Notes: generated by a model from the letters alone, not told the origin. A stretch of DNA of 64,000 bases from Sphingomonas_E sp042693015 (GCF_042693015.1 NZ_CP170544.1:124001-188000), one strand, 5' to 3'. Positions 35,645 through 44,699 are shown, numbered from the stretch's first letter. Translations and numbers: made by a program.

Positions 35645-36646
35645 ATGAACGAGATGACCACGATCGAACGCATTCAGACCGGCGACGAGCTTGAGCGCTG
35701 CCCCTTCCCGATCCCGATCGGCTGGTTCGCCATCGAGCTTTCGGACAATCTGAAGCCCGGCGAGATCCGCAACCTCCATGTGTTCGGGCGCGAATGGGTG
35801 CTGTTCCGCGGGGAGGACGGCAAGGTCGGGCTGACCGATCCCTATTGCCCGCACCTGGGCGCGCATCTCGGCCATGGTGGCACGGTCGTCGGCAACAATG
35901 TCCGCTGCCCGTTCCACCATTGGGAGTTCGATGCGGACGGGTGGTGCAAGAAGATCCCCTACGCCAAGGTGATGCCCGGCATCGCCCGCAAGAAGCCGGT
36001 GCTGAAGACGCTGCCGACGCAGGAACGCTATGGCGCGATCTTCGCCTGGTATCATCCCAATGTCGACGAACCGAGCTTCCCGCTTCCCGACGTGCCCGAA
36101 CTGGAAAGCGAAGGCTATGTGCCGATCCGCCGCGGCCAGTGGAACATCGGCACGATGATCCAGGAAATCGGTGAGAATGGCGTGGACAACGCCCACCTCA
36201 AATACCTGCACAACACGCCGATCATTCCGCCGGTCGAGGCGCGGCCGGATGGGCACAAATTCCACACCAATATCGGCCAGGGCTATATCGTCGGCGAAAG
36301 CCATGGGCCGGGGATCGCCATCCAGCGCTTCAATAATCAGGGCGTGACGATGTTGATGTTCGCGATGTCGACACCGATCGACACCGAAATGACGCTGACG
36401 CGCATGGCCTTCACCTTCCTCGATCATCCGGAAGGATCGAAGGAGCGCGGCATCGCCGAGCATCTCTACCAGCATTCGATCGGTGCGGCCGAGGGCGAGG
36501 ATTCGGCCGGGTTCGAGTCGGTCGATCTGATCGTCTGGGACAACAAGAAATACCGGCCCCAGCCGCTGCTGTGCGACGGCGATGGGCCGATCCTGATGTG
36601 GCGCAAATGGTTCAGCCAGTTCTACGCGGAGCCCATCGAAGCCTGA
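35645..36646 (+). CDS. Rieske [2Fe-2S] oxygenase, alpha subunit-like (first of a tandem pair)
   Basis: A 333-residue single-component-type Rieske oxygenase. The cluster ligands are Cys68-His70 (CPHLGAH) and Cys88-His91 (CPFHHW). The mononuclear iron site shows Asp181, His184 and His189 in GVDNAHLKYLH. The short length and the layout fit KshA/Neverland-type monooxygenases more than ring-dihydroxylating alpha subunits, which are about 450 residues with a beta subunit. The substrate is unknown. It needs a reductase, none of which is adjacent. AGGAGAGG precedes the ATG. A close paralogue follows 41 nt later. Confidence 0.9.
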   Translation: MNEMTTIERIQTGDELERCPFPIPIGWFAIELSDNLKPGEIRNLHVFGREWVLFRGEDGKVGLTDPYCPHLGAHLGHGGTVVGNNVRCPFHHWEFDADGWCKKIPYAKVMPGIARKKPVLKTLPTQERYGAIFAWYHPNVDEPSFPLPDVPELESEGYVPIRRGQWNIGTMIQEIGENGVDNAHLKYLHNTPIIPPVEARPDGHKFHTNIGQGYIVGESHGPGIAIQRFNNQGVTMLMFAMSTPIDTEMTLTRMAFTFLDHPEGSKERGIAEHLYQHSIGAAEGEDSAGFESVDLIVWDNKKYRPQPLLCDGDGPILMWRKWFSQFYAEPIEA

Positions 36647-36687
36647 AAACGGGCAGGGGCATCGCGCCAAAGTGAGAGGAAGATCGA

Positions 36688-37686
36688 ATGAACGAGATGA
36701 CGACCATCGAACGGATCCAGACGGGCGACGAGCTTGAACGCTGCCCGTTCCCGATCCCCTTCGGCTGGTTCATGGTCGAGGAATCGGCGAAGCTGGCGGT
36801 GGGCGAAATCCGCATCATCAAGGCATTCGATCGCGAATGGGTGATGTTTCGCGGCGAAGACGGCAAGCCCGGCATCTCCGATCCCTTCTGCCCGCATCTC
36901 GGCGCGCATCTCGGCCATGGTGGGACGGTCGTCGGCAACAATATCCGCTGTCCGTTCCACCATTGGGAGTTCGATGCGGAGGGGTGGTGCAAGAAGATCC
37001 CCTACGCCAAGGTGATGCCCGGCATCGCGCGGAAGAAGCCCGTCCTCAAGACCTTGCCGATCGTCGAACGCTATGGCGCGATCTTCGCCTGGTATCATCC
37101 CGATGGCGTGGACCCGACCTTCGCGATCCCCGACGTGCCCGAGCTGGAGGATGAGGCCTATGTGCCGATCCGCCGCGGCATGTGGGACATCGGCACGATG
37201 ATCCAGGAAATCGGCGAGAATGGCGTCGATTATGCCCACCTGAAATTCCTGCATGGATCGCCCGAGATTCCGCCGGGCACCGGCAAGGCCGACGGCTACA
37301 AGTTCCACACCGATATCGGCGCGGGCTTCATCGTCGGCGAACATCATGGGCCGGGCATCCAGATCATGCGGTTCAACAAGGACGGCGTGACGATGACGAT
37401 GTTCTCCACCCCGCTGCCGGTGGACAAGGAAATGACGCGCACCCGCATGGCCTTCACCTTCCGCGATTATGCCGAAGGGACGAAAGAACGGGTGATCGGC
37501 GAGCATCTCTACCAGCACTCGATCGGCGCGGCCGAGGGCGAGGATTCGGCGGGGTTCGAATCGGTCGATCTGATCGTCTGGGACAACAAGAAATATCGGC
37601 CCCAGCCGCTGTTGTGCGACGGCGACGGCCCGATCCTGATGTGGCGCGAATGGTTCAAGCAGTTTTATGCGGAGCCCCTGGCCTGA
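36688..37686 (+). CDS. Rieske [2Fe-2S] oxygenase, alpha subunit-like (second of a tandem pair)
   Basis: A 332-residue paralogue of the preceding gene; N-terminus, Rieske domain and C-terminus (EFF of FYAEPL) are nearly the same. Rieske ligands are in CPHLGAH and CPFHHW; the iron site reads GVDYAHLKFLH. The two differ mainly in residues around 190-260, which line the active site in this fold, so they may act on different positions or substrates, or form a heteromer. GAGAGGAAG precedes the ATG. A repeat cluster follows. Confidence 0.9.
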   Translation: MNEMTTIERIQTGDELERCPFPIPFGWFMVEESAKLAVGEIRIIKAFDREWVMFRGEDGKPGISDPFCPHLGAHLGHGGTVVGNNIRCPFHHWEFDAEGWCKKIPYAKVMPGIARKKPVLKTLPIVERYGAIFAWYHPDGVDPTFAIPDVPELEDEAYVPIRRGMWDIGTMIQEIGENGVDYAHLKFLHGSPEIPPGTGKADGYKFHTDIGAGFIVGEHHGPGIQIMRFNKDGVTMTMFSTPLPVDKEMTRTRMAFTFRDYAEGTKERVIGEHLYQHSIGAAEGEDSAGFESVDLIVWDNKKYRPQPLLCDGDGPILMWREWFKQFYAEPLA

Positions 37687-37694
37687 ACTCCTAT

Positions 37695-37799
37695 CCGTTC
37701 GTGTCGAGCGGAGTTCGAGCGCAGCCGAGAACGTAGTCGAGATACGGCTCCGGGCGACGCACTTTGGGCCGTGTCTCGACTTCGCTCGACACAAACGGG
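37695..37799. repeat. Palindromic repeat (GTGTCGAGCGnAGTTCGAG type)
   Basis: Outer ends CCGTTCGTGTCGAGCG and TCGCTCGACACAAACGG are reverse complements apart from a few bases; the middle holds TCGAGCGCAGCCGAGAA. A related copy lies at 56956-57054. It sits directly behind the second Rieske gene. Confidence 0.8.
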
Positions 37800-37833
37800 G
37801 AGGGGAGTGTCGGCTGGCGTGAAGCCTTCCCCT

Positions 37834-37924
37834 CGTCACCCTGAACTTGTTTCAGGGTCCACCGTGCGACAAGCAATGTCCGTGCGATTGGAGAGGTGGA
37901 TGCTGAAACAAGTTCAGCATGACG
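37834..37924. repeat. Palindromic repeat (CTGAACTTGTTTCAG type)
   Basis: CACCCTGAACTTGTTTCAGG and the facing GCTGAAACAAGTTCAGCATG copy form an inverted pair with ends CGTCA and TGACG. A second copy lies at 55639-55743. The right arm overlaps the predicted start of the GH25 gene at 37900 and encodes its first residues. Confidence 0.85.
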
Positions 37925-38568
37925 GGTGGGGGAGATGGCGCGGTCTCGCGGCCTTGCTCGCGCTGCTGCTAGTCTCAATCGGCGCCACTGCCGCACCAGC
38001 CCAACGCCAGGGCATCGACGTATCCCACCACCAGGGCCGCATCGACTGGCAGAAGCTGCCGAAACAGGGCGTCTCCTTCGCCTACGTCAAGGCGAGCGAG
38101 GGCGGCAGCCACCGCGACCGGCTGTTCGCGGCCAATTGGGCGGACGCGAAGGCCGCGGGCATCCAGCGCGGCGCCTATCATTATTTCACGCTGTGCCGGG
38201 CAGGGGCGGATCAGGCGGCGAACTTCATCGCGACGGTGCCGGTGGATGCGGGGGCACTGGCGCCGGCGGTGGACCTGGAATTTCTCGGTAACTGCAATCG
38301 CAGGCCGCCGCGCGACGCGTTCCATGCCGAACTGGCGGCCTATCTCCGCGCAGTCGAGGCGCGATACGGCAAGCCGGTGATCCTCTACCTCACCGACGAA
38401 TTCGAGCGCGCTTACGATGTCAGCGCGCGGGTGAAGCGCCCGCTCTGGCTGCGCAGCCTCGGCACCGAACCCCGCTTCGGCGCGCGGCCGTGGAGTATCT
38501 GGCAGCAATCGCATTCCAAGCGGCTGGAGGGCATAGCGACGCCGGTGGACTGGAATGTGATGCGCTAA
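37900..38568 (+). CDS. GH25-family lysozyme/muramidase-like protein
   Basis: A 222-residue secreted or membrane-anchored GH25 protein. DVSHHQGRIDW, FAYVKASEGG, GAYHYF and PAVDLEFLGN mark the muramidase fold; the catalytic Asp-x-Glu is D-L-E. A hydrophobic signal segment (GLAALLALLLVSIGATAAPAQ region) follows the start. The ATG at 37900 has GAGAGG upstream but lies in a palindromic repeat, so the first residues (MLKQVQHD) are repeat-derived; an in-frame ATG at 37876 is also in the repeat. The original start may have been replaced by the insertion. It would cut peptidoglycan glycan strands. Confidence 0.82.
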   Translation: MLKQVQHDGWGRWRGLAALLALLLVSIGATAAPAQRQGIDVSHHQGRIDWQKLPKQGVSFAYVKASEGGSHRDRLFAANWADAKAAGIQRGAYHYFTLCRAGADQAANFIATVPVDAGALAPAVDLEFLGNCNRRPPRDAFHAELAAYLRAVEARYGKPVILYLTDEFERAYDVSARVKRPLWLRSLGTEPRFGARPWSIWQQSHSKRLEGIATPVDWNVMR

Positions 38569-38571
38569 GAT

Positions 38572-38602
38572 CAACTCCCCTCCCTTCCAGGGAGGGGAGT
38601 TG
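38572..38602 (+). terminator. Hairpin terminator after the GH25 gene
   Basis: CAACTCCCCTCCCT at 38572-38585 pairs perfectly with AGGGAGGGGAGTTG at 38589-38602. No T-run follows. Confidence 0.7.
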
Positions 38603-38621
38603 GATGATCATCGCAAAGCAC

Positions 38622-38653
38622 AAAAAAGGCGCGCCCGGTTTCCCGGACGCGCC
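38622..38653 (-). terminator. Rho-independent terminator of rpoH
   Basis: On the minus strand GGCGCGTCCGG and CCGGGCGCGCC pair around GAAA (38628-38653), followed by TTTTTTG. Confidence 0.9.
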
Positions 38654-38676
38654 CTTCTTTACCTTGGTGACGCCGA

Positions 38677-39582
38677 TCAGGTCGCGGGCAGCAGCCGCTT
38701 TTCACCCGCGATCCGCATCATCGCCTTCTGCAGCTTGTCGAACGCGCGGACCTCGATCTGGCGGACGCGTTCGCGGCTGACGCCATAGACCTGACTCAGT
38801 TCCTCGAGCGTCTTGGGATCGTCCGACAGGCGGCGCTCGGCGAGGATATGCTTCTCGCGATCGTTGAGCGCGGCCATCGCCTCGACCAGCATGTTGTGGC
38901 GGACGTCCTTTTCCTCTGCATCGGCGATGCGCTCGTCCTGCAGCGGATCGGTGTCGACCAGCCAATCCTGCCACTGGCCGTCGCCATCCTCGCGCATCGA
39001 GACGTTGAGCGAGGTATCGCCCCCCATCGCCATGCGGCGGTTCATGCTCGTCACCTCTTCCTCGGTCACACCGAGATCGGTGGCGATCTTGGCGAGATCC
39101 TCGGGCTTGAGGTCACCATCTTCGAACGCATCGAGCTTGGACTTCATCCGGCGAAGGTTGAAGAACAGCTTCTTTTGCGCCGCGGTGGTGCCCATCTTCA
39201 CAAGGCTCCACGACCGCAGGATATATTCCTGGATCGACGCGCGAATCCACCACATCGCGTAAGTTGCGAGGCGGAAGCCGCGGTCGGCCTCAAACTTCTT
39301 CACGCCCTGCATCAGGCCGATATTGCCTTCGGAGATCAGCTCGGCGGTCGGCAGGCCGTAGCCGCGATAGCCCATCGCGATCTTCGCCACGAGGCGCAGG
39401 TGCGAGGTCACGAGCCGCGTCGCGGCTTCGGGATCGCCATGCTCCTGATAGCGCTTCGCGAGCATATATTCCTCCTCGGGGGCGAGGAGGGGAAACTTCC
39501 GGATCTCGGCGAGATAGCGGTTGAGGCCTGCCTCGCCGCCGAGTGCGGGAATCGTCGCTGGGACGTTCTTGCCGCTTGCCAT
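38677..39582 (-). CDS. rpoH: RNA polymerase heat-shock sigma factor (sigma-32)
   Basis: A 301-residue sigma-70 family protein. Region 2 shows LISEGNIGLMQGVKKFEADR and FRLATYAMWWIRASIQEYIL; the RpoH box is present as QKKLFFNLR, which distinguishes it from primary sigma factors. Region 4 ends with YGVSRERVRQIEVRAFDKLQ. It directs transcription of chaperone and protease genes. The ATG at 39582 (MASGKNVPAT) matches family starts; a GTG at 39591 has GGGAG closer upstream and is an alternative. Confidence 0.95.
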   Translation of the reverse strand: MASGKNVPATIPALGGEAGLNRYLAEIRKFPLLAPEEEYMLAKRYQEHGDPEAATRLVTSHLRLVAKIAMGYRGYGLPTAELISEGNIGLMQGVKKFEADRGFRLATYAMWWIRASIQEYILRSWSLVKMGTTAAQKKLFFNLRRMKSKLDAFEDGDLKPEDLAKIATDLGVTEEEVTSMNRRMAMGGDTSLNVSMREDGDGQWQDWLVDTDPLQDERIADAEEKDVRHNMLVEAMAALNDREKHILAERRLSDDPKTLEELSQVYGVSRERVRQIEVRAFDKLQKAMMRIAGEKRLLPAT

Positions 39583-39658
39583 GATCTTCACTTCACTCCC
39601 TGGTCCGCTGATGGGACCGCTTTGAAGGGCCGAATCTTTCCGTACCCGATTGAAACCT

Positions 39659-40615
39659 TTATAGCGCCAGTTGGCTTAACAGCGCCTGCATGTCGGAAGG
39701 CATATTACTGTCGAAGGCCAGCTCTGCGCCACTATACGGGTGTATGAACCCCAGATGGGCCGCATGAAGCGCCTGCCGCCCGAATTCCAAACGGCTGAGC
39801 AGGCTACGGTGTTCCGGCCTGATACGTCCGTATACCGGGTCGCCCAGCAGGGCGTGGCCGATAGAGGCCATGTGGACGCGAACCTGGTGGGTACGGCCCG
39901 TTTCCAGCCGGCATTCGACCAGCGCCGCCCCTTTTAGCGCGGTGATGAGGCGATAATGTGTCACCGCCCGTTTGCCGCGTCCGTCAGCCACGATCGCCAT
40001 CTTCTTGCGGTTGGTCGATGACCGCGCGAGCGGTGCATCCACCTTGCCCGACGTGGGGTTGGGCAGGCCCGCGACGATCGCCCGATAGCGCCGGTCGATG
40101 CTGTGCGCGGCAAACTGCTTTGCCAGCCCCTCATGCGCGAGATCGGTCTTCGCCGCGACCATCAGCCCCGACGTGTCCTTATCGATGCGGTGGACGATCC
40201 CCGGCCGCGCTACGCCGCCGATGCCGGACAGGCTACCGCCGCAATGGTGGAGCAGCGCGTTGACCAAAGTGCCGTCGAGATTGCCGGCCGCCGGGTGGAC
40301 GACCAGCCCGGCCGGCTTCTCGACGACGATCAGATGTTCGTCCTCATAAGCGATGACGAGCGGGATATCCTGCGCCTCATTTTCCAGCGGGGCGGGCGGC
40401 GGCACCACCACGTCATATTCGCTGCCGGGGGCGACCTTGGCTGAAGGATCATTGGCGGGCGTGCCGTCGGAACGGTGGACCTGGCCGTCGTTGATCAGGC
40501 CCTTCAGCCGCTCACGCGAAAATTCGGGGAGGGCGACGGCGAGCGCCTTGTCCAAGCGCCATCCCGCGGCCTCTGCCGGTACGATTGCCCTGACTGTCGA
40601 CACCCCCGCGTCCAT
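39659..40615 (-). CDS. rluD: RluA/RluD-family 23S rRNA pseudouridine synthase
   Basis: A 318-residue enzyme with an N-terminal S4 RNA-binding domain (WRLDKALAVALPEFSRERLK) and the catalytic domain. The catalytic Asp145 lies in IVHRIDKDTSGLMV. The length with S4 domain fits RluD-type synthases that modify helix 69 of 23S rRNA; RluC cannot be fully excluded. It stands divergent from the JAMM-peptidase gene and upstream of rpoH, an arrangement common in sphingomonads. Confidence 0.9.
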   Translation of the reverse strand: MDAGVSTVRAIVPAEAAGWRLDKALAVALPEFSRERLKGLINDGQVHRSDGTPANDPSAKVAPGSEYDVVVPPPAPLENEAQDIPLVIAYEDEHLIVVEKPAGLVVHPAAGNLDGTLVNALLHHCGGSLSGIGGVARPGIVHRIDKDTSGLMVAAKTDLAHEGLAKQFAAHSIDRRYRAIVAGLPNPTSGKVDAPLARSSTNRKKMAIVADGRGKRAVTHYRLITALKGAALVECRLETGRTHQVRVHMASIGHALLGDPVYGRIRPEHRSLLSRLEFGRQALHAAHLGFIHPYSGAELAFDSNMPSDMQALLSQLAL

Positions 40616-40632
40616 CGCCTAGCCATGTGGCG

Positions 40633-41043
40633 ATGGAATTACGGATTGCAAGCGGGGCATATGCGCAAATTCTTCGCCATGCGGCGGCTGACCCCGCACG
40701 CGAGGTTTGTGGGCTGTTGTTCGGCGACGATGGGCGAATATCGACGGCTGAACGGACCGCCAACGTCCATCCCGATCCCGCGCGCTTCTTCGAGGTCGAT
40801 CCAGCGGCGTTGTTCGCTGCGCTGCGTCGCGAGCGGGCTGGTGGGCCGCGGCTGATCGGCCATTATCATTCGCATCCCAATGGCCGCGTCGAGCCTTCGA
40901 TCGATGATGCCGCTTCCGTCGGCCCGTCTTCCGGCCGGCTGTGGCTGATCGTGGCGCGCGGCGAGATTGCCGCTTTCCGCGCCTGGCAGGGCGGCGAAAT
41001 CCTTGAGCGTTTTGATCGAGTCGCCTTGGCCGTCATGGACTGA
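40633..41043 (+). CDS. M67/JAMM-type metallopeptidase (Mov34/MPN/PAD-1 family)
   Basis: A 136-residue zinc protease domain. Glu24 lies in EVCGLLFG and the JAMM motif is complete: His79, His81, Ser89 and Asp92 in HYHSHPNGRVEPSIDD. Bacterial stand-alone JAMM proteins cleave C-terminal extensions of ubiquitin-like sulfur carriers (ThiS/MoaD types) or act on unknown conjugates. No carrier gene is adjacent. ATG at 40633 is chosen; a GTG lies 6 nt earlier. Confidence 0.87.
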   Translation: MELRIASGAYAQILRHAAADPAREVCGLLFGDDGRISTAERTANVHPDPARFFEVDPAALFAALRRERAGGPRLIGHYHSHPNGRVEPSIDDAASVGPSSGRLWLIVARGEIAAFRAWQGGEILERFDRVALAVMD

Positions 41044-41139
41044 AAGGAGCCGTTCGAACGGCCGGATGCGGCGCGTAGCGCTTGCGTTAACGACGTCCAG
41101 CCGCCACAACGGCGCCCTCTTTCGGGGACGGTCCGTTAC

Positions 41140-41769
41140 ATGACGAATGCTGTTGATTTCGCTAGCCTGCTCTGTTCGCGCCTTTGCCATGACTTGCTGA
41201 GTCCGGTCGGCGCCCTGAATAACGGCATCGAGTTGATGGCGGACGAGACCGACCCCGAGATGCGCGCCCGCTGCCTGGAATTGCTGGCCGAAAGCGCGCG
41301 GGCGTCGGCCAACAAGCTCAAATTCTTCCGTCTGGCCTTTGGCGCCGCGGGCGGCTTCGCCGATCAGGTCGACACGCGCGAGGCGCGCGCTGCGATCGAG
41401 GGGCTGTTCGGCGGCGACGGCAAGGTGCTGCTCGGCTGGATGGTCAGTGAACCCGCGCTCAGCAAGACCGCGATCAAGGTGCTCTTGAACCTGGCGCTGA
41501 TCGCCGGCGATGCGCTGGTGCGCGGCGGGCGGCTGGATGTCGGCGCCGAAGGATCGGAAATCGTGATCCGCGCGGAAGGCCCGCGGCTGGTGCTCGATTC
41601 CGAACTGCGCGATGCGCTGCTGGGCTGGACGAGCGAGGAGGCGCTGACCCCGCGTGCGGCCGCGGCATGGCTGGTCCATCAGCTCGCCAAGGAAGCCGGC
41701 GGATCGGTGCAGGCGTCCGAACCGCAGGACGGCGTCCTCATGCTCGGGGCGACAATTCCGGTGCGTTAA
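41140..41769 (+). CDS. chpT: Histidine phosphotransferase ChpT
   Basis: A 209-residue protein with the phospho-His17 in LCSRLCHDLLSPVGALNNGI and a degenerate ATPase-like C-terminal domain, as in Caulobacter ChpT. ChpT passes phosphate from CckA to CtrA and CpdR in the alphaproteobacterial cell-cycle relay; in sphingomonads the same relay mainly controls motility and development genes. It lies 76 nt before the cheA gene and in the same direction, a physical link between the cell-cycle relay and chemotaxis genes. Confidence 0.87.
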   Translation: MTNAVDFASLLCSRLCHDLLSPVGALNNGIELMADETDPEMRARCLELLAESARASANKLKFFRLAFGAAGGFADQVDTREARAAIEGLFGGDGKVLLGWMVSEPALSKTAIKVLLNLALIAGDALVRGGRLDVGAEGSEIVIRAEGPRLVLDSELRDALLGWTSEEALTPRAAAAWLVHQLAKEAGGSVQASEPQDGVLMLGATIPVR

Positions 41770-41845
41770 TCGCGCCGACGGTAAACCCCTTTTTCACCAG
41801 TGCCATGGCAGATCGGCGCTTCCGGTTTTCGGACGGAAGGGCCCG

Positions 41846-44182
41846 ATGGACGATCTGCTGCAGGAATTCCTGGCCGAAACGCGCGAGATGCTCGCCGCGA
41901 TTTCGGGCGAAATCATCGCCTGGGAGGCTGAACCGGGCGACAAGGCGCGGCTCGATTCGATCTTTCGCTTCGTCCACACCGTCAAGGGAAGCTGCGGCTT
42001 TCTCGATCTGCCGCGCCTCGAACGGCTGAGCCATGCCGCCGAGGAAGCGCTGGCCGAAGTCCGCAGCGGCGAACGCCAGCCCGATGTCGCGCTCGTCAAT
42101 GCTGTCCTCGCCATCATCGACCGGATCAGCGAACTGACCGAAGCGATCGAAGCGGGCGAAAGCCTGCCCGACGAGGATGACCAGCGGCTCGTCGCGGCGC
42201 TCGCGCCCGGCGCGGTCGTGGCGTCCGCCGCCGTGCCGCAGGCCGTCACCGGATCGCCGGTGCGCGCGGTTTCGCGCAGCATCCGCCTGCCGATCGACCT
42301 GCTCGACCGGATGATGGGTGGCGTTTCGGATATGGTGCTCGCGCGCAACGAGCTTTCCCGCAAGCTGCGCGACTCGATGGTCGATGGCGGCATCGAGGCC
42401 GCGTTCGAACGCCTCTCGCTCTGCGTTGCCGAGATGCGTGATGCGATCACGCGCACCCGCATGCAGCGGATCGACCATATCTTCTCGGCGCTGCCGCGGT
42501 TGGTGCGCGATCTTTCGGCCGAGCTTGGCAAGACCGTCGCGCTCGAAGTCGATGGCGGCGATGTCGAGCTGGATCGCGAGATGATCGAGATGATCCGCGA
42601 TCCGCTGACCCACATCATCCGCAACGCGATCGATCATGGCATCGAACCGCCGGAGGATCGCCGCGCGGCGGGCAAGTCGGCGGCGGGCAGGCTTTCCGTC
42701 TCCGCCCGCCAGTCCGGTAACCAGATCCTGATCGAAGTGATCGACGATGGCCGCGGTATCGATGGCGACCGGCTGGTGGCCAAGGCGATCGCCGCCGGCA
42801 TCCTTGCCGCCGAAAAGGCCGAACTGCTGACCTGGCCGCAGAAACTGGCGCTGGTGTTCGAACCCGGCCTGTCGACCGCCAATGCGATCAGCTCGATCTC
42901 CGGCCGCGGCGTCGGCATGGATGTGGTGCGATCGAACATCGAGCGGATCGGCGGCCTCGTCGATATCGAAAGCCGCCCGCAGCAGGGCCTGCGCCTGACC
43001 CTCCGCGTGCCTTTGACCCTGACGATCATCCCCGCGCTGACCGTGAGCGCCGGTGGCCAGACCTTTGCCATCCCGCGCTCGGCGATCGAGGAGATCGTGC
43101 GCGCCTCGGGCGACGGCGTGAAGCTGGAGCCGGTGGGCGGTGTCAATATCGCTGCGATCCGCGGCCGCCGGATGCCGGTGGTGCCGCTGGGGCAGCTCAC
43201 CAAATCCAAGGGCCGCGCCGTGCGCCCGCCGACTTTGGTGGTGCTGCGGCCCGCCGGCGGATCGCTGTTCGCGCTGTCGGTGGATGCCGTCCACGACCAT
43301 GAGGAACTGGTGGTGAAGCCCGCCGCGCCCGCGGTGATGGCGACGGGCATCTATGCCGGCACCACACTGCCGGACAATGGCCGGCCGATGCTGCTGCTGG
43401 ACCCCGCCGGTATCGCCAATGTCACCGGCGTCGCCGCGCAGCAGGTTTCCAATACCGAAACCGATGCGGTGGTCGAGGAAGCGGCGCCGCTGGTGCAAAC
43501 CTTGCTGTTCCGCGATTCGGACAGGATCGAACGCGCGATCCGTTTGTCCGTGGTCGAACGTATCGAGGAAGTCCCGTCCTCCGCCGCGCGCTTCACTGCG
43601 GGCCGGATGCGCATCGCCCACAACGACCAACTCCTGCCGCTGCTCGGCCACGCCAACCCGGCCGATCGCGAACGGCTGCGCGTGCTGCGCATCAGCGATG
43701 GCATGACCCAGCTTGCCTACATGATCGACGAGGTGATCGACATCGTCGCGCTGCCGCCGCTCGCCGATGCCGCCATGACGCCAGGCCCCGTCGCGGGCGT
43801 GGTAATGGTGGAAGGCCGTCAGGTCGAACTGCTCGATCCGCACTGGCTGCTCGCCGATGCCGCGGGCGGGCTGCCGTCCATGGCTGCGCGGCCGACCTGT
43901 CTGCTGGTCAGTGCCGAGGATCGCTGGTCGAGCGAGATATTGCGGCCGCTGGTGGAAGCCGCCGGCTATCGCGTGGTGATGGGCCGCGCGCCTGCCGAAC
44001 TGCGCCCCGACGTCATCATCGACAGCGACGGTGGGAAGTCCGACGTCGCGGAAGCGGGCGTGCCGGTGGTGCGGCTGCGCACCGCACCGGCGCCGATCAA
44101 CGCCGCGGACGACAGCATCTATCGTTACGATCGGGTCGGGCTGCTCGCAGCGCTCGGCGGCGTCGCGACGGCACGGAGGTAA
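41846..44182 (+). CDS. cheA: Chemotaxis histidine kinase CheA
   Basis: A 778-residue CheA. The P1 domain carries phospho-His44 in FVHTVKGSCGF. No P2 (CheY-binding) domain is evident; a short linker runs to the P3 dimerisation helices. The P4 ATPase shows HIIRNAIDHGIE, DDGRGID and SGRGVGMDVVRSNI; a P5 CheW-like domain follows. Then comes a second CheW-like segment (about residues 550-670) and a tail (about 690-778) that looks like a receiver fold without clear phospho-acceptor. ATG at 41846 starts the conserved MDDLLQEFLAETREML. CheW follows after 3 nt. Confidence 0.92.
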   Translation: MDDLLQEFLAETREMLAAISGEIIAWEAEPGDKARLDSIFRFVHTVKGSCGFLDLPRLERLSHAAEEALAEVRSGERQPDVALVNAVLAIIDRISELTEAIEAGESLPDEDDQRLVAALAPGAVVASAAVPQAVTGSPVRAVSRSIRLPIDLLDRMMGGVSDMVLARNELSRKLRDSMVDGGIEAAFERLSLCVAEMRDAITRTRMQRIDHIFSALPRLVRDLSAELGKTVALEVDGGDVELDREMIEMIRDPLTHIIRNAIDHGIEPPEDRRAAGKSAAGRLSVSARQSGNQILIEVIDDGRGIDGDRLVAKAIAAGILAAEKAELLTWPQKLALVFEPGLSTANAISSISGRGVGMDVVRSNIERIGGLVDIESRPQQGLRLTLRVPLTLTIIPALTVSAGGQTFAIPRSAIEEIVRASGDGVKLEPVGGVNIAAIRGRRMPVVPLGQLTKSKGRAVRPPTLVVLRPAGGSLFALSVDAVHDHEELVVKPAAPAVMATGIYAGTTLPDNGRPMLLLDPAGIANVTGVAAQQVSNTETDAVVEEAAPLVQTLLFRDSDRIERAIRLSVVERIEEVPSSAARFTAGRMRIAHNDQLLPLLGHANPADRERLRVLRISDGMTQLAYMIDEVIDIVALPPLADAAMTPGPVAGVVMVEGRQVELLDPHWLLADAAGGLPSMAARPTCLLVSAEDRWSSEILRPLVEAAGYRVVMGRAPAELRPDVIIDSDGGKSDVAEAGVPVVRLRTAPAPINAADDSIYRYDRVGLLAALGGVATARR

Positions 44183-44185
44183 GCC

Positions 44186-44620
44186 ATGGAAGCGCTCCAC
44201 CTGATCGTCGGGATTGCCGGCCAGCGCGTCGCGCTCGCCGCCCGCCATGTCGAATCGGTTGTCGAAATCGATGCGGTGACGCCGGTGCCGCTGGTCGCAC
44301 CGCATATCGCCGGCCTCGCCGCGCTGCGTAGCCGCGTGCTGACGATCGTCGATACGCTCGCCGCGCTCGATCTCGGCCGGATGGAAAGTGCCGATGTGAT
44401 GCAGGCGGTGATCGTCACGATCGACGGCCACCTCTACGGCCTGCTGGTCGAAGAGGTCGAGGACGTGATCTCGCTCAACGAGGCACCCGCGCCGGTCTGC
44501 GCCGTGCTGGGCGCGGGCTGGTCGCGCGTCGCATCGGGCATGGTCGAAATCGATGGCGATGCGCTGCTCCTGATCGACCCCGCGGCCCTGGTCGCCGGCC
44601 CGAGCGCGCTGGCGGCATGA
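44186..44620 (+). CDS. cheW: Chemotaxis coupling protein CheW
   Basis: A 144-residue single CheW domain (VGIAGQRVALAARHVESVVE, PLVAPHIAGLAALRSRVLTI, DGHLYGLLVEEVEDVI). It would link receptors to CheA. The ATG is 3 nt after the cheA stop, so it is coupled. No receptor (MCP) gene is in the window. Confidence 0.92.
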   Translation: MEALHLIVGIAGQRVALAARHVESVVEIDAVTPVPLVAPHIAGLAALRSRVLTIVDTLAALDLGRMESADVMQAVIVTIDGHLYGLLVEEVEDVISLNEAPAPVCAVLGAGWSRVASGMVEIDGDALLLIDPAALVAGPSALAA

Positions 44621-44699
44621 AGCCACGCGTTAACCGACCGCTTACGGCCTTGGCGTTAGGCAAGAATTGCCGACTTTCCGGCACGAGGACAGAAACGTG

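Noticed and set aside
41738..44626. Very long minus-strand open frame antisense to cheA and cheW
   Set aside because: It mirrors the genuine cheA/cheW genes, whose domains are unmistakable; GC-rich codon use keeps the opposite strand open. The antisense product is His/Asp/Arg-rich with no recognisable domain.
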